This document shows, in pieces, positions 1 to 10,184 of a stretch of 64,000 nt of DNA. The position numbers were made by a program, and so were the translations under genes. The notes under the pieces are model-generated. The model was not told the origin of the DNA. It saw only the letters and a program-made list of their open reading frames with translations, and did no database searches. Source of the DNA: Brumicola pallidula DSM 14239 = ACAM 615. Its GTDB lineage: Bacteria; Pseudomonadota; Gammaproteobacteria; Enterobacterales; Alteromonadaceae. Location: positions 62,001-126,000 of the forward strand of contig NZ_AUAV01000014.1 of NCBI RefSeq assembly GCF_000428905.1, written 5' to 3'. The stretch's first letter is position 1. The number at the start of each line of letters is the position of its first letter.

Positions 1-1787
1 GCGATGGTTTGCATTCCCATGATATGACCAATTTGATTAATTGCTTTGACCATAGCGTAGTCTATTTTATCTTCCATCATATCTTTAACAAAAACACCGT
101 CTATTTTGAGGTAATCCACGGGTAGATTTTTCAAATAGCCAAAGGATGAAAGCCCACTACCAAAATCATCTAAAGCAAACCGACAACCAAACTTTTTAAG
201 CTCGATGATGAAATTTTCAGCCAATAAAAGATGTGAGATAGCCGCTGTTTCTGTTATTTCAAAACAAAATCTATTCCCATCTACGCTATACTGCTTCAAT
301 TTTGAAATAATAAAATCTAACACGCCCACATCAGTTAACGAATGGCCAGAGAGGTTAATTGAAATGAAATCAACTTCGTCCAGAATACGTGGATTTTCCT
401 CCAGTAAACGAAAGGCATTATCTATCACCCACCGATCGACTTGAACAATTAGATTGTAACGTTCTGCCGCTGGCAAAAACGCACCGGGGGGAACGATTCG
501 ACCGTGCTCATCTTGCATTCTAATAAGCAGTTCATAATGCATTTTATCGCTGTTGTTAAGTGACTCGATACTCTGCGCATAGAGACAGAATCGATCTTCG
601 ATTAGTGCCTGCTGAATGCGTTTAACCCATTGCATTTCACTGTGTCGTTGAGTTAAATCTTCATCATCAATATGATATACATGAATACGATTACGTCCAG
701 AATCCTTCGCCATGTAACATGCAGCATCGGCGTCTTTTAGTAAACCAGTCAACGTACTTCCGCGGCCTACTATAGGCACTAAACCGATACTCCCAGTCAC
801 TCGGAACCTGTGCTCTTCAAATTGAAAATAATAATTTTGAATTTCTGTCTGTAAAAGAGATGCAATCTGATATGCATCTTCAATTGCGCAGTTTGTCATT
901 AATATGCCAAACTCGTCACCGCCCAAGCGCGCTAGAGTATCGCTTGCTCGAATAACCTTTTTTAGCACAACGCTCAGTTGACGGAGCATTTCATCGCCGG
1001 CCGCATGCCCACAGGTATCATTAACCACTTTGAACTGGTCAAGGTCGATATAGCACAGTGCATGTTCTGTTTTATCATGCACGTTACTTGTAAGCATTTC
1101 TTGAATGAGACGTTTAAATTCTCGGCGATTGAACAGCCCAGTTAAATCGTCATGTGATGACTGATAGCTGAGTTTTTCCTCTATTTTTTTACGTTTAGTT
1201 ATATCAAGATTGGTTGAGCGCACACCTATCTGTTGATTCTCCTTATCACTGACGGGCATACAGGTATGATTGAACCAAACAGTTGAGCCATCTTTTGATA
1301 GTAAACGTAGGTCAAAAGACTCAGGGGTACCATTGTTATTTACGCTGTGCATATGACGCTTCCAGATAGTGATATCATCTGGATGGATAAGCTGATTCAT
1401 TAAATTAGGCGTGTCATAAAACGTCTGTTGGTCATAACCTGTCAAATCAATGCAGGATGGAGATATATATTCATAGAGGCCATCAGTTGAGCGCAAATAG
1501 GTGAACTCTTGTGCTAAATCTGCAATTGCGCGAAATTGTTCGCTCTTATGTTGTAGTTGATACTTAAGCAGTGCTGCGTTGGCTAGCAATGAGCCGATAA
1601 TTAGGGAAGCTAAAGTGGGCGCAAGAAAAAAAGTAGGGGAAGTATCATCATAAAAAAAGAATGCTTGGATAGATGCAATCGGATATATTATCAGCATAGT
1701 CAGAGCGATGTATTTGATGAATATATGAAAAGTGGGGCGTCCTATTTCGTTATGAAATAGCCTATTTAATAACGAATGGCTGGCCAA
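1..1787 (-). CDS. GGDEF/EAL membrane protein with PAS domain (3' end outside window)
   Basis: This leftward reading frame stays open to the window edge, so the C-terminus is missing. The visible ~595 residues hold two N-terminal membrane segments, then a PAS/PAC region (YEYISPSCIDLTGYD, later DITKRKKIEEKL). A GGDEF domain follows with an intact RLGGDEF motif. The EAL domain has YELLIRM in place of EAL, which still fits the ExLxR pattern, and it retains FALDDFGSG and LKIDGVFV. The intact motifs suggest cyclic-di-GMP synthesis and/or hydrolysis at the inner membrane, probably tuned by the PAS domain. Start choice: a TTG at 1787 has an AGAGG motif 8 bases upstream; an in-frame GTG at 1853 is the alternative but lacks a clear ribosome site. 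Domain identity is firm; net activity is inference. Confidence 0.9.
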   Translation of the reverse strand, partial: MASHSLLNRLFHNEIGRPTFHIFIKYIALTMLIIYPIASIQAFFFYDDTSPTFFLAPTLASLIIGSLLANAALLKYQLQHKSEQFRAIADLAQEFTYLRSTDGLYEYISPSCIDLTGYDQQTFYDTPNLMNQLIHPDDITIWKRHMHSVNNNGTPESFDLRLLSKDGSTVWFNHTCMPVSDKENQQIGVRSTNLDITKRKKIEEKLSYQSSHDDLTGLFNRREFKRLIQEMLTSNVHDKTEHALCYIDLDQFKVVNDTCGHAAGDEMLRQLSVVLKKVIRASDTLARLGGDEFGILMTNCAIEDAYQIASLLQTEIQNYYFQFEEHRFRVTGSIGLVPIVGRGSTLTGLLKDADAACYMAKDSGRNRIHVYHIDDEDLTQRHSEMQWVKRIQQALIEDRFCLYAQSIESLNNSDKMHYELLIRMQDEHGRIVPPGAFLPAAERYNLIVQVDRWVIDNAFRLLEENPRILDEVDFISINLSGHSLTDVGVLDFIISKLKQYSVDGNRFCFEITETAAISHLLLAENFIIELKKFGCRFALDDFGSGLSSFGYLKNLPVDYLKIDGVFVKDMMEDKIDYAMVKAINQIGHIMGMQTI

Positions 1788-1906
1788 TACGACTACCTCT
1801 TTAACTTTGCAGCTTAATAACGGTGAATCATCAATGGTTACTAACTTTAGCACTACTTAAAATTATACGCTACCCAAATGTTTCGATGGGCCATATATTC
1901 TAAGCT

Positions 1907-2690
1907 CTATGCCTTTTTTGCTTCTACTAGCGCAAGTAGCGCTTTTACCTCGTCAGCCCATTCGCCGGGATGGACACTGTTTCCTTCTCGATTATTTATT
2001 TGGGAGTATTTCTTCACTTCTTTGGTGAAATCGTTCATTGATATTTCTAAACTTAGTTTGAAAGCTTGTTCTGCAGAAACCCCTTGATTTTGTAACTGTA
2101 AAAATTTGGCGGTATTTCTACAATAACTAGGAAAACCGTTGTGAGCGCCAAGGGTCACAAAATGGATTGTTAGCCAAGCCTATACACACGAACTCGTCTC
2201 GAATGATCATGGTTGAGAATAATTCGGCAAGACCTTTGTTATACCAAGAGGCATATCGAATAGGTATAACCGAATGCATTAAAAAGTGAACATATTCATG
2301 GAATTATTTTTCCCGGTAACCGCCTTTATCTCCAGTTGGACCAATCACCGAGTAAGATCCATATCTTGCTTGTTGAAAAAACCACCAGTTCTGCGGTTTT
2401 CGACAAAGGCTTTGAATAAAGATTCTGATTTAAAGAAGTAGGCTCCTACCACGGGTAATTCTTTGGACATGTTGCCTTTTTGTAAATTGATAACGACGGA
2501 GCTAAATATTTCAAAGTCATCAAGAAAAGCCCTTGCTTTTTCGTCTTTGTAATCGGTGCACAGCAGCATATGATCAGAACTGTATCGCTTCCATTCATCG
2601 AACTTACCGGCGTGGTTTTTATTGCAATCTGGCTGCCGTTCATAATCCGTCTGACCGTTGCCTTCGATCCCGCTACCCCGATGACTTTAG
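1907..2690 (-). pseudogene. Degraded HExxH zinc metallopeptidase-like gene
   Basis: Three consecutive leftward pieces in different frames read like one protein. Piece 1 (about 2690-2345) includes KFDEWKRYSSDHMLLCTDYK and AYFFKSESLFKAFVENRR, and ends at a TGA. Piece 2, in another frame, reads YSVIGPTGDKGGYREK, then an in-frame TAA, then FHEYVHFLMHSVIPIRYASW and YNKGLAELFST. HEYVH (2286-2300) is an HExxH zinc-binding motif, and WYNKGLAELF is typical of the region after it in DUF1570-like peptidases. Piece 3 (2158-1907, a third frame) resembles the helical tail of such proteins (QGVSAEQAFKLSLEISMNDF). With at least two frame changes and one internal stop, no functional product is expected. The exact 5' end and family are uncertain. 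Confidence 0.72.
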
Positions 2691-2753
2691 CCGTACCCAA
2701 TCAGGGTGATTCAGGTTTCTTTCAAGCTGACGGGTGTATTAGCTTCGTTGGTC

Positions 2754-2787
2754 AAAAAAAAGCCACTCGTTTTTATGCGAGCGGCTT
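2754..2787 (-). terminator. Rho-independent terminator of the TonB receptor gene
   Basis: Read leftward, an 11-bp stem (AAAGCCGCTCG with CGAGTGGCTTT, one G-U pair) encloses a short A-rich loop and is followed by a run of T. It starts about 20 bases past the stop codon of the TonB-dependent receptor gene. Confidence 0.85.
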
Positions 2788-2809
2788 TACCACAATATAA
2801 CTGGATTAC

Positions 2810-5524
2810 TTAGTAGGTGAATCGAGCTTGCAAGTACCAAGAGCCGCCATTAAAACCAAATGGACTTGACTCTGAATACAACTGCCCTGAACCTCCTGCA
2901 CCAGGATTCTTTTCAGGGTAGGCATCAAGAAGATTATCTGCCCCGAGCACAAATTCGAGCTGTTCGCTGAATTGATAGGCAACTTGCGCATCAATTAGCA
3001 CTTGTGCACCAATTCCATTTACACCATTTCCAGTATCATCCCATCCGCCATAATAATTTGCGCGTAATAATGTTCTGATATTCCCTTCGGTGTGCGACCA
3101 CGATACGTTAGCTCGCGTATTAGGTAGTAAATCCTCAATTGCTGCAACTCGCCCTGCGCCGATAGGATTGACTGTTCCAACACTATCTACTTCGGTCTTG
3201 TTATAGTTGGCTGCAACGGTGACCCTAGAATCACCACCCCACAAATCAAAGGAAATATTACCAACAACATCTATGCCTGTGGTTGTGGTGCCAAAGCTGT
3301 TAGAGAAAAATCTAAATTGTGATAGATCATCTAGCCCAACAAATTGCTGACGATCGATAATACCTTGTGCATCTAAGCTCGTCAGCGCCTCGGATACTGT
3401 TGCGAAGTTAGATCCTGATGGAGCAGCAAATGTGAGTGCTTCAAGAAAGTCTACATTAGCACCAAGAGCAACTCGGTCGGTTAACTCAATATTGTAGTAA
3501 TCAATCGTCCAAGTTGAACCTGCGAGGTTAAAGCCGACACCAATTGCAAAGTTTTGTGCATCCTCGGTTCCAAGTTCTGGTCGGCCATTTCCTGCACTCT
3601 CTATAAAGTTAGAAGCTAACTGCCCTGCTGCCGAAGAAAGCGGCAACGTACCTTGATCGACAAGTACGCCCTGAACGTTTTGCGTAGTTACATTTGTTAT
3701 ATTTGCTTGACCCGCTGTAGGAGCGTGGAATCCAGAAGAGATCGCTCCACGAATTCTAAAGTCATCACTGAAATGGTAAATACCGGCAATTTTATAATCT
3801 GTAGTATTTCCAAATTCACTAAAATCTTCAGCTCTGAGAGCAACTGCAAGCGTTACCTTTTCGGTAATGTCAGCTTCAATATCAATATAAAAAGCCGTAC
3901 TGTCTTGAGATGCAGATGTATCTGCTGGAAAACCACCGAAGCCATTCGAGCTTGATGAAAAGCCCTGACTAGCTAATGGACCAAGTGCGTAAGAGGCTTC
4001 GTCACCAGCAAACAGGTCAAACTCTTCTTCTCTATATTCTGTACCAAAAGCGATGTTTACGTCCGATTCGAGACCAGCATCAATCCGATACACGAAGTCT
4101 AGCTTAAACTGGGTTTCAGTTTGTTCCTGACCACCGGGCACGAAATCTCTAGGCGTGGCAGGACCAAGAGACGCATTAATGGTATTTCGAATGAAGAAAT
4201 CGGTTCTGTTCGAACCGCGCTGAGCACTCGCATCATAAAATAAACCGGTGCCTATCTTAAGTTCGCCACGAATACCGACAGCAATAGCCATATCTTCGTT
4301 ATTACCACCGAACCTAGGCACAAATCCACCTGGAATAGTGTTAATAAATGAGAAACAGTTATCGTCAGCAGCTACCTGTGCAAGAAAATTTGGATCAGGG
4401 AACACATTGCCTTCGCCACCAATAGGGATACCTGCAATACAAGAACCACCAACACCAAGACCATCAAGGTCACCTACTAATACAGAGTGAACTCCATCAG
4501 GGTCAGCAAGACCAGTTAATGGATCAACTCTTGGACCTCGGTAAACGCCTCCACGCTGACTTCCATCAGTCACGGGGTTACGGTAAAAGAAACCACCGGT
4601 GACTTCTCTTTCACCGTAGTTACCAAACATATAAATTTCTGCAACCTCACTAATTTCGAATGCCGAGTTGATAAACAACTTTACGTCGCCCTCCACATCC
4701 GGTTGGCCCCAGTATTGTGGGACATCGCCTGTGTAATTATTAATTGTTTGAAAATCAAAAGCTGGCGTGTAACCGGCAGAAACCATACCCGCAACATCGT
4801 CTCGCACAACCGACCTTATTGTACCTTCAACATCCTTTATTTCGGCGGTCAAGTTTACAAAACCACTATCACCGAGGGGTAATCCGGCGTTTGCGGATAT
4901 CGTATAGTTATTACCGTCACCCTCATAAGTTGAGCCATAGCGTGCTGAAACTTCAAAGCCCTCTGAATTATCTTTTAAGATAAAGTTAATGACACCTGCG
5001 ATAGCATCTGAACCATACTGTGAAGATGCACCATCTCGCAGCACTTCAACCTGTTTTATTGCCATTGATGGGATTGCAGATATATCGACCCCTTGAGCTC
5101 CATCAGAAATACCACCACCAAGGAAAGAAATTATAGAACCTCTGTGACGACGTTTTCCGTTTACTAACACTAAGACGTTATCCGGAGAGAGTCCGCGCAG
5201 GTTTGCTGGTCTTACAATCGTTGCTGCGTCACTTATTGGTTGGGTGTTAATGTCGAAAGAAGGGACTGCCGTACGCAACATATCTTGAATGTCGGACGAA
5301 GAGTTTATACGCAATTCATCGCCACTTATTATATCTACAGGGACAGGTGAATCAGCCGCCGAACGGTCCATCATCCTAGTTCCTGTTACAATGACTTTCT
5401 CGATGGTACTTTCTTCTTGTGCCGATGCTTGAATTGGCATTGTAGCCATCAATGCAACTGAAATCGCCATCGCAATTTCACTCTTCTTCTTAAGCTTATT
5501 TTTTTTGTGGGACATTATCATCAT
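2810..5524 (-). CDS. TonB-dependent outer-membrane receptor
   Basis: This 904-residue protein has a lysine-rich signal peptide ending near ASAQ and a short segment, EKVIVTGTRM, resembling a TonB box. A plug domain follows (about residues 50-180, with VRPANLRGLSPDNVLVLVNG and VEVLRDGASSQYGSDAIAGV). The rest is a long beta-barrel ending in the aromatic residue of LQARFTY. Such receptors import large or scarce substrates across the outer membrane using TonB-ExbBD energy. The substrate cannot be read from the sequence. It is transcribed divergently from a lipoprotein amidohydrolase gene, so the two may handle the same compound; that link is inference. The start at 5524 has an AGAG motif about 7 bases upstream; a second ATG three codons in is possible. 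Confidence 0.95.
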   Translation of the reverse strand: MMIMSHKKNKLKKKSEIAMAISVALMATMPIQASAQEESTIEKVIVTGTRMMDRSAADSPVPVDIISGDELRINSSSDIQDMLRTAVPSFDINTQPISDAATIVRPANLRGLSPDNVLVLVNGKRRHRGSIISFLGGGISDGAQGVDISAIPSMAIKQVEVLRDGASSQYGSDAIAGVINFILKDNSEGFEVSARYGSTYEGDGNNYTISANAGLPLGDSGFVNLTAEIKDVEGTIRSVVRDDVAGMVSAGYTPAFDFQTINNYTGDVPQYWGQPDVEGDVKLFINSAFEISEVAEIYMFGNYGEREVTGGFFYRNPVTDGSQRGGVYRGPRVDPLTGLADPDGVHSVLVGDLDGLGVGGSCIAGIPIGGEGNVFPDPNFLAQVAADDNCFSFINTIPGGFVPRFGGNNEDMAIAVGIRGELKIGTGLFYDASAQRGSNRTDFFIRNTINASLGPATPRDFVPGGQEQTETQFKLDFVYRIDAGLESDVNIAFGTEYREEEFDLFAGDEASYALGPLASQGFSSSSNGFGGFPADTSASQDSTAFYIDIEADITEKVTLAVALRAEDFSEFGNTTDYKIAGIYHFSDDFRIRGAISSGFHAPTAGQANITNVTTQNVQGVLVDQGTLPLSSAAGQLASNFIESAGNGRPELGTEDAQNFAIGVGFNLAGSTWTIDYYNIELTDRVALGANVDFLEALTFAAPSGSNFATVSEALTSLDAQGIIDRQQFVGLDDLSQFRFFSNSFGTTTTGIDVVGNISFDLWGGDSRVTVAANYNKTEVDSVGTVNPIGAGRVAAIEDLLPNTRANVSWSHTEGNIRTLLRANYYGGWDDTGNGVNGIGAQVLIDAQVAYQFSEQLEFVLGADNLLDAYPEKNPGAGGSGQLYSESSPFGFNGGSWYLQARFTY

Positions 5525-6044
5525 GTTTTTTCTCTATTTATTAGCGTAATAAGCTAAAAAGCCATCGTAGTGCCAAGACAATGGTCTTGGCGAATTATAT
5601 AACCTAGTAATAGTGTTCAACGGAGCCAAATAAGTTTTGATTGCTTATCAGCCTCTATTTGTGTCATTCATGTTATTACTTTAAATTTAAGACAGTATTT
5701 GAAACTGCAAGGTCGCCACAACTAAGGGCACAGCTCTATAATTAAAGCATTATTTTTGCCAACTTTTTATTTTGTATTTTCTGCATATAAATCAATTGAT
5801 TATATAATAAAGTGCAGCTTTAAATTATGTATGCATTGGATGAAATGCACTGTAATGGACTAATTGCACCAATAAAGAGCTCAATTTTACTTAGAAACTT
5901 TAAAGTGGTCGAGCACGTTAATGTTGAAGCCGTTTATTTTTGCCTGTATGTTTTCTATACTTAGCGGATCTAAACGCAAAATGCATAAATTTGGATCGAC
6001 ATCAGATTATTGTTATTTACAAAATAGGTCAGTAGGAGGAAAAT
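5525..6044. promoter_or_regulatory. Divergent intergenic region with inverted repeat
   Basis: This 520-base AT-rich spacer separates the TonB receptor gene from the divergent amidohydrolase gene and must hold both promoters. A perfect 6-bp inverted repeat (TGCATT, 6-base gap, AATGCA) lies at 5832-5849 and is a candidate operator. No regulator gene sits beside it. No confident -35/-10 pair was assigned. Confidence 0.4.
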
Positions 6045-7760
6045 TTGTTGATTAAAAATAACCTTAAATTACTTAGTGTACTGGGGTTTAGTTTGATGTT
6101 GGTGTCTTGTACTAAGAATGATGTTAATGCATCAGCAACGCTTTCAGAATGCATTCGTGCTGATATGGTGCTTTACAATACCAAAATTTACACTGCAAAC
6201 GACGCGCAGTGGACAGCTGAAGCGACAGCAGTACTGGGCGATAAAATTATATTTGTGGGAACAAACGCCGAGGCTGTCAACTACATGTGCGGTGGTGCAC
6301 AGATAATGAACATGGCCGGGAAATATGTATACGCAGGTTTTACCGATAGTCACCAACACGTGGAAGGTGTTGGACAGCGTCCAAAAACGTTAAGTCTTTT
6401 TGGTATTAAGTCACTGAAAGAAACCGTGGACGCCATTAAAGCCTTCTCAATAAAAGTACCTGTAAATGAATGGGTTCAAGGGCGCGGCTGGATTGAACGA
6501 GAATGGATAGATGAACAAAGATTCCTTAGCAAACATGACGTGGATCCATTTACCTCGGATAAGCCTCTATTTATGCCACGCGCGGACGGCGTGTCAGCGC
6601 TTGTTAATTCCAAAGCACTCGAGCTTGCAGGTATTACTAAAGATTCTCCTGACCCAGTTGGAGGCAAGTTTGAGCGTAACGCAGACGGCACCCCCAACGG
6701 CTATATTCTCGCTTCGGCAATGGATATTTTCCGAGATATTATCCCGCCAAAAACACGCGAATATAAAAAAGACAGTTTGGTACAAGGAATGTATGAGAAC
6801 GCCAAGGTTGGCTGGACAAATACTCAAGACGCTGGCATGCCTTACGTTAACGTTGAGATAATAAAAGAGATCCACGCAGAAGGAAATATGTCTACGCGTA
6901 TTTACGCGGCGGCAAATGTTATAGAGGCGGCAACAATGCTTAAGCGTGGACGCGAGACAACGCCCGACAATATGTTCGATTTACGCGGTATTAAAGTTTA
7001 TATCGATGGCACTCTTGGTTCGCGAGGTGCAGCGCTTCTTGAAAATTATACAGATGCCCAACATAACGGATTTATGAACCGCACCACGAAAGATGACCTT
7101 GACCCGATTTTACGTGAGGCATTACGTAATGGTATTCAGATCCAAACCCACGTAATTGGGGATCGGGCCGTTCGGTCAGTATTGGATTGGTATGAAGAAG
7201 CGTTCAATGCTGTGCCCAAATCTGAATGGGCGGTGGCTGACCCAAGATGGAGACTCGAACATGTACAAATTATTCCTGCCCAAGACCAAGCACGCCTTGT
7301 TAGTCTAGGTATTCTTCCATCTATGCAACCAAGTCACGGCATAGGTGATCTTAACTTTGCACCAGATAGACTTGGTCCGGACCGTCTTGGTTATGCTTAC
7401 CCATGGCAGCAATTGGTTGATCGCGGATTGATGATACTTGGGGGATCTGACGCGCCAGTGGAACTTGGTGATCCACGTATTGAGTTTTACGCGGCTATCG
7501 CTCGTAAAAGGCTCGATGGAACATCAGGAGAAGGATGGCATCCGGAACTCGCAGTAAACCGCGAAACAGCCCTTAAGATGTTCACTATTTGGCCTGCTTA
7601 CGGTGCATTTCAAGAAGATATTCGTGGCTCCGTAGAAGTCGGCAAATACGCTGATTTTACAATATTTGACCGAGATTGGCTTACGGTTCCAGAAGCAGAT
7701 ATTTTGACATCAGAAAACCTAATGACCATTGTAGGCGGAAAGATTACTTATCAAAAATAG
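6045..7760 (+). CDS. YtcJ-like amidohydrolase, predicted lipoprotein
   Basis: This 571-residue protein belongs to the amidohydrolase-3 (YtcJ/LAF3-like) family of metal-dependent hydrolases. A hydrophobic leader ends in a lipobox (LMLVSC), so it is probably a membrane-anchored periplasmic lipoprotein. Motifs in order are FTDSHQHVEG (first metal histidines), KVYIDGTLGSRGAALL, THVIGDRAV, RLEHVQIIP, and GGSDAPVEL with the catalytic aspartate, ending in a typical family tail, GSVEVGKYADFTIFDRDW. The substrate is unknown; family members cleave amide or cyclic amide bonds. An AGGAGG motif at 6034-6039 precedes two consecutive TTG codons (6045 and 6048), either of which could start translation. A paralogous partial gene lies at the right end of the window. 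Confidence 0.9.
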   Translation: MLIKNNLKLLSVLGFSLMLVSCTKNDVNASATLSECIRADMVLYNTKIYTANDAQWTAEATAVLGDKIIFVGTNAEAVNYMCGGAQIMNMAGKYVYAGFTDSHQHVEGVGQRPKTLSLFGIKSLKETVDAIKAFSIKVPVNEWVQGRGWIEREWIDEQRFLSKHDVDPFTSDKPLFMPRADGVSALVNSKALELAGITKDSPDPVGGKFERNADGTPNGYILASAMDIFRDIIPPKTREYKKDSLVQGMYENAKVGWTNTQDAGMPYVNVEIIKEIHAEGNMSTRIYAAANVIEAATMLKRGRETTPDNMFDLRGIKVYIDGTLGSRGAALLENYTDAQHNGFMNRTTKDDLDPILREALRNGIQIQTHVIGDRAVRSVLDWYEEAFNAVPKSEWAVADPRWRLEHVQIIPAQDQARLVSLGILPSMQPSHGIGDLNFAPDRLGPDRLGYAYPWQQLVDRGLMILGGSDAPVELGDPRIEFYAAIARKRLDGTSGEGWHPELAVNRETALKMFTIWPAYGAFQEDIRGSVEVGKYADFTIFDRDWLTVPEADILTSENLMTIVGGKITYQK

Positions 7761-7924
7761 AGGCGACATGGTCGCTAATATAAAAGCTAGGTAGAAAATG
7801 AGAGCGAGTTATCGATTATGATGCTGAAATTAAAATGGAGAGTAACTCCGATACTCAAATACGACTTTCCTTGAGAGTACTACAGGTATCTAATCGCAAA
7901 ATAGGGGCAAGCTTTTGATAAAGC

Positions 7925-7953
7925 AGAGTAGGGCAGTTGATCTGCTCTACTCT
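7925..7953. terminator. Hairpin between convergent genes, likely bidirectional terminator
   Basis: A 12-bp stem (AGAGTAGGGCAG with CTGCTCTACTCT, one G-U pair) with a 5-base loop lies in the 309-base gap between the rightward amidohydrolase and leftward regulator genes. It lacks a strong T run on either side. The rest of the gap (7761-8069) shows nothing recognisable. Confidence 0.55.
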
Positions 7954-8069
7954 TATATGAAGTCGATATTATTAGCGAAATTTAATGTAAAGGTCCTTGC
8001 TGTCGGGTTCTGGTGTTCTTGAACAATCGATAATCATTAATAATTAACGCTTGTGCTGTCTCTATCTAT

Positions 8070-10184
8070 TTATTGTGCCTTCAAATTGAGATCTGCTCGC
8101 AGTCGCAAAACCACTTTACGCTCAAATACCTTAATTTGAGTATTTAGTAAGTCCAGTTGTTGCTCATATTCTGCGCCATCTAGCTGCTGCATTAATACTA
8201 ATGCGGCGTAAGCATTGTACTGATTATGATAGTTAACCCAAAAACCCAATTGATTTGGACGCTCAATAAGCGATAATAGCTTTGGCAGGGCTTGCTCTAT
8301 CAACAAGGGCCGAGATGATAGCAAGGCATTTTGCAATGGTACTAAACTAAAAAATCGAGTGGTTTTAATGGTGACCTGATTGATTAGTTGTCGCACAATA
8401 TCAGGGTCTTCTTCGTGTTCAATAAAGCTTAAGTAGCTTTGCCAAAACCTGGCGTCGGGGGAATCGCCATATAGCGACGCGGTATGTGCAAACCATCTAT
8501 CAGCTTGCTCAGGCATGCCGGCCTTGTTGTATAGCAGTGCCAAGTAAATGCTATTTACTGGAGAGCCATCGTCAATTTGTAAACAGGTTCTCATTGCCTC
8601 AATAGCTTCTGAAACCTGTCCCATTTGATTTAGTATTTTAGCCTTCCATACATAAGCCCAAGTGTAATTGCTATCAATATTGATGGCGTGATCGACTGCT
8701 GCCAGTGCTTTGGTCATCTCATTACGCCAAAAGTGCACAATGGCTTTGTTTACATTTAGCCACGGCGATAGAGCATCTATCTGCAGCGCCTTATCAGCAT
8801 AAGTCAGCGCCACGTCAAACTGATTCTTAGCCAAGGCTAACTCTGAATAAACATATAGGCCTCTGGTGTTTGCGGCGTCAACACTCAACACTTTATCGAT
8901 CAATTGCTGCGCGGCGTCAAACGCCAAGTCTTCAATAGATAATAAGGCGCCAGCAAGAAGGGCGTTAATGTCATTAGGATCAAGTTGTAAGGCTTTATCA
9001 ATAGCCGCAGTGGCTTTTGTAACAGCAACAGTCTTGCCCATGTAGATATCATGATAATTATATCTCGCGTAGATAAAAGCTAAACTGCCATATGCCGCGG
9101 CAAAATTTGGTGCCAGTTCAGTTGCTCTTAAGAACGATGCTTCGGCTCGGGAAAACCACTCGCTGGTTTTTCCATTCATCCACCAGTAGTTTCCCTGAAG
9201 ATAGGCGCGGTAAGCATTGATATCCACGCTGTCGGATGCGCTTGTGAAATTTGTTTGTGTGTTTTGTCCGAATAATTGTGCATTAATATCTGAGACGATC
9301 CTAGTGTTTAATGTTAGCAGTTGTTGCATGTCATCTTCATACACTTGTGACCAAACCACGTTTTTACTCTGTTTTTCGACCAAGCGCACTAAGAATCGAA
9401 TACGCTCATTGGCTTCAGTAATGCTGCCTTCTACCCAATACTCAAGGTTTAACTGCTCAACTAATGAATTTACAGCACTGTTTTCGTCGGCAAGGGCAAG
9501 AGCAGAATAATGCGCCAACACGGTAACCTTATCTGACTTGGCCAAAGTAATTGACAGCTCCTCTGGAAGCATCTCCGCCAGATAGTCATTACGCTCATCG
9601 CCGGTAAGATTACGCCATGGTAAAAATGCGATAGTCGTTTCTGTGGTTGTACTATTTTTTTTAATATCTTGAGTCAGCACCTCAGGTGTCGATCCCTGTT
9701 GCTCGGAAGTTTCCGGTAATAAAGCAAATATTAGTAGAGAAAGTAGTAAACCCGACATTATAATTGCCGCCACTTTAAGTTTATTAAAGGGTGAGGTTAA
9801 GCCTGATGCTGCACTATTTTTTGTGCTGAGCTTAATAAATTCTTGTCTGCTTAGCCAAGTGATATCTGCCGATAGGCGGTAACCTTTTTTAGGGACCGTT
9901 TGGATTATTTGCCGAGTTTTACTATCGTTGAAGTTTAGGCGAAGCTGCGAGATGATTCGTGTGAGGGCATCGTCTATCACCACGCGCCCATGCCATACTT
10001 GGTCCATTAATTCTTGTCGACTAACGGTCTCGCCAGCACATAAAGCAAGCTGATAAAGCACATGCATGGCTTTAGGCTCTAGGTGACGGCTTTGGTCATC
10101 ATAAAATACTCTATGATCGCCCACATCAACGCAGTAGTCACCTAAACGAAAATAACCATTCTCAGGTAGCACTTGTTCAGTCAA
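8070..10184 (-). CDS. CadC-type membrane transcriptional regulator with TPR repeats
   Basis: The 704-residue protein starts with an OmpR/PhoB-type winged-helix DNA-binding domain (about residues 10-108; HLEPKAMHVLYQLALCAGE, LMDQVWHGRVV, TVPKKGYRL). One membrane segment follows (about 137-157), then a large extracytoplasmic part. That part contains a TolB-like or adenylate-cyclase-associated stretch (IAFLPWRNLTGDERNDYLAE) and several TPR-like helical repeats (for example FAAAYGSLAFIYARYNYHD). This is the CadC/ToxR plan, in which a periplasmic sensor controls a cytoplasmic DNA-binding head without phosphorylation. It is divergent from a small secreted TPR protein gene 236 bases away, a plausible target. 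The signal is unknown. A paralogue function in stress or biofilm control cannot be excluded. Confidence 0.9.
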   Translation of the reverse strand: MTEQVLPENGYFRLGDYCVDVGDHRVFYDDQSRHLEPKAMHVLYQLALCAGETVSRQELMDQVWHGRVVIDDALTRIISQLRLNFNDSKTRQIIQTVPKKGYRLSADITWLSRQEFIKLSTKNSAASGLTSPFNKLKVAAIIMSGLLLSLLIFALLPETSEQQGSTPEVLTQDIKKNSTTTETTIAFLPWRNLTGDERNDYLAEMLPEELSITLAKSDKVTVLAHYSALALADENSAVNSLVEQLNLEYWVEGSITEANERIRFLVRLVEKQSKNVVWSQVYEDDMQQLLTLNTRIVSDINAQLFGQNTQTNFTSASDSVDINAYRAYLQGNYWWMNGKTSEWFSRAEASFLRATELAPNFAAAYGSLAFIYARYNYHDIYMGKTVAVTKATAAIDKALQLDPNDINALLAGALLSIEDLAFDAAQQLIDKVLSVDAANTRGLYVYSELALAKNQFDVALTYADKALQIDALSPWLNVNKAIVHFWRNEMTKALAAVDHAINIDSNYTWAYVWKAKILNQMGQVSEAIEAMRTCLQIDDGSPVNSIYLALLYNKAGMPEQADRWFAHTASLYGDSPDARFWQSYLSFIEHEEDPDIVRQLINQVTIKTTRFFSLVPLQNALLSSRPLLIEQALPKLLSLIERPNQLGFWVNYHNQYNAYAALVLMQQLDGAEYEQQLDLLNTQIKVFERKVVLRLRADLNLKAQ

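Noticed and set aside
2446-2800. Overlapping plus- and minus-strand open frames upstream of the broken metallopeptidase
   Set aside because: They are in frames opposite to or shifted from the recognisable peptidase pieces and show no family features.
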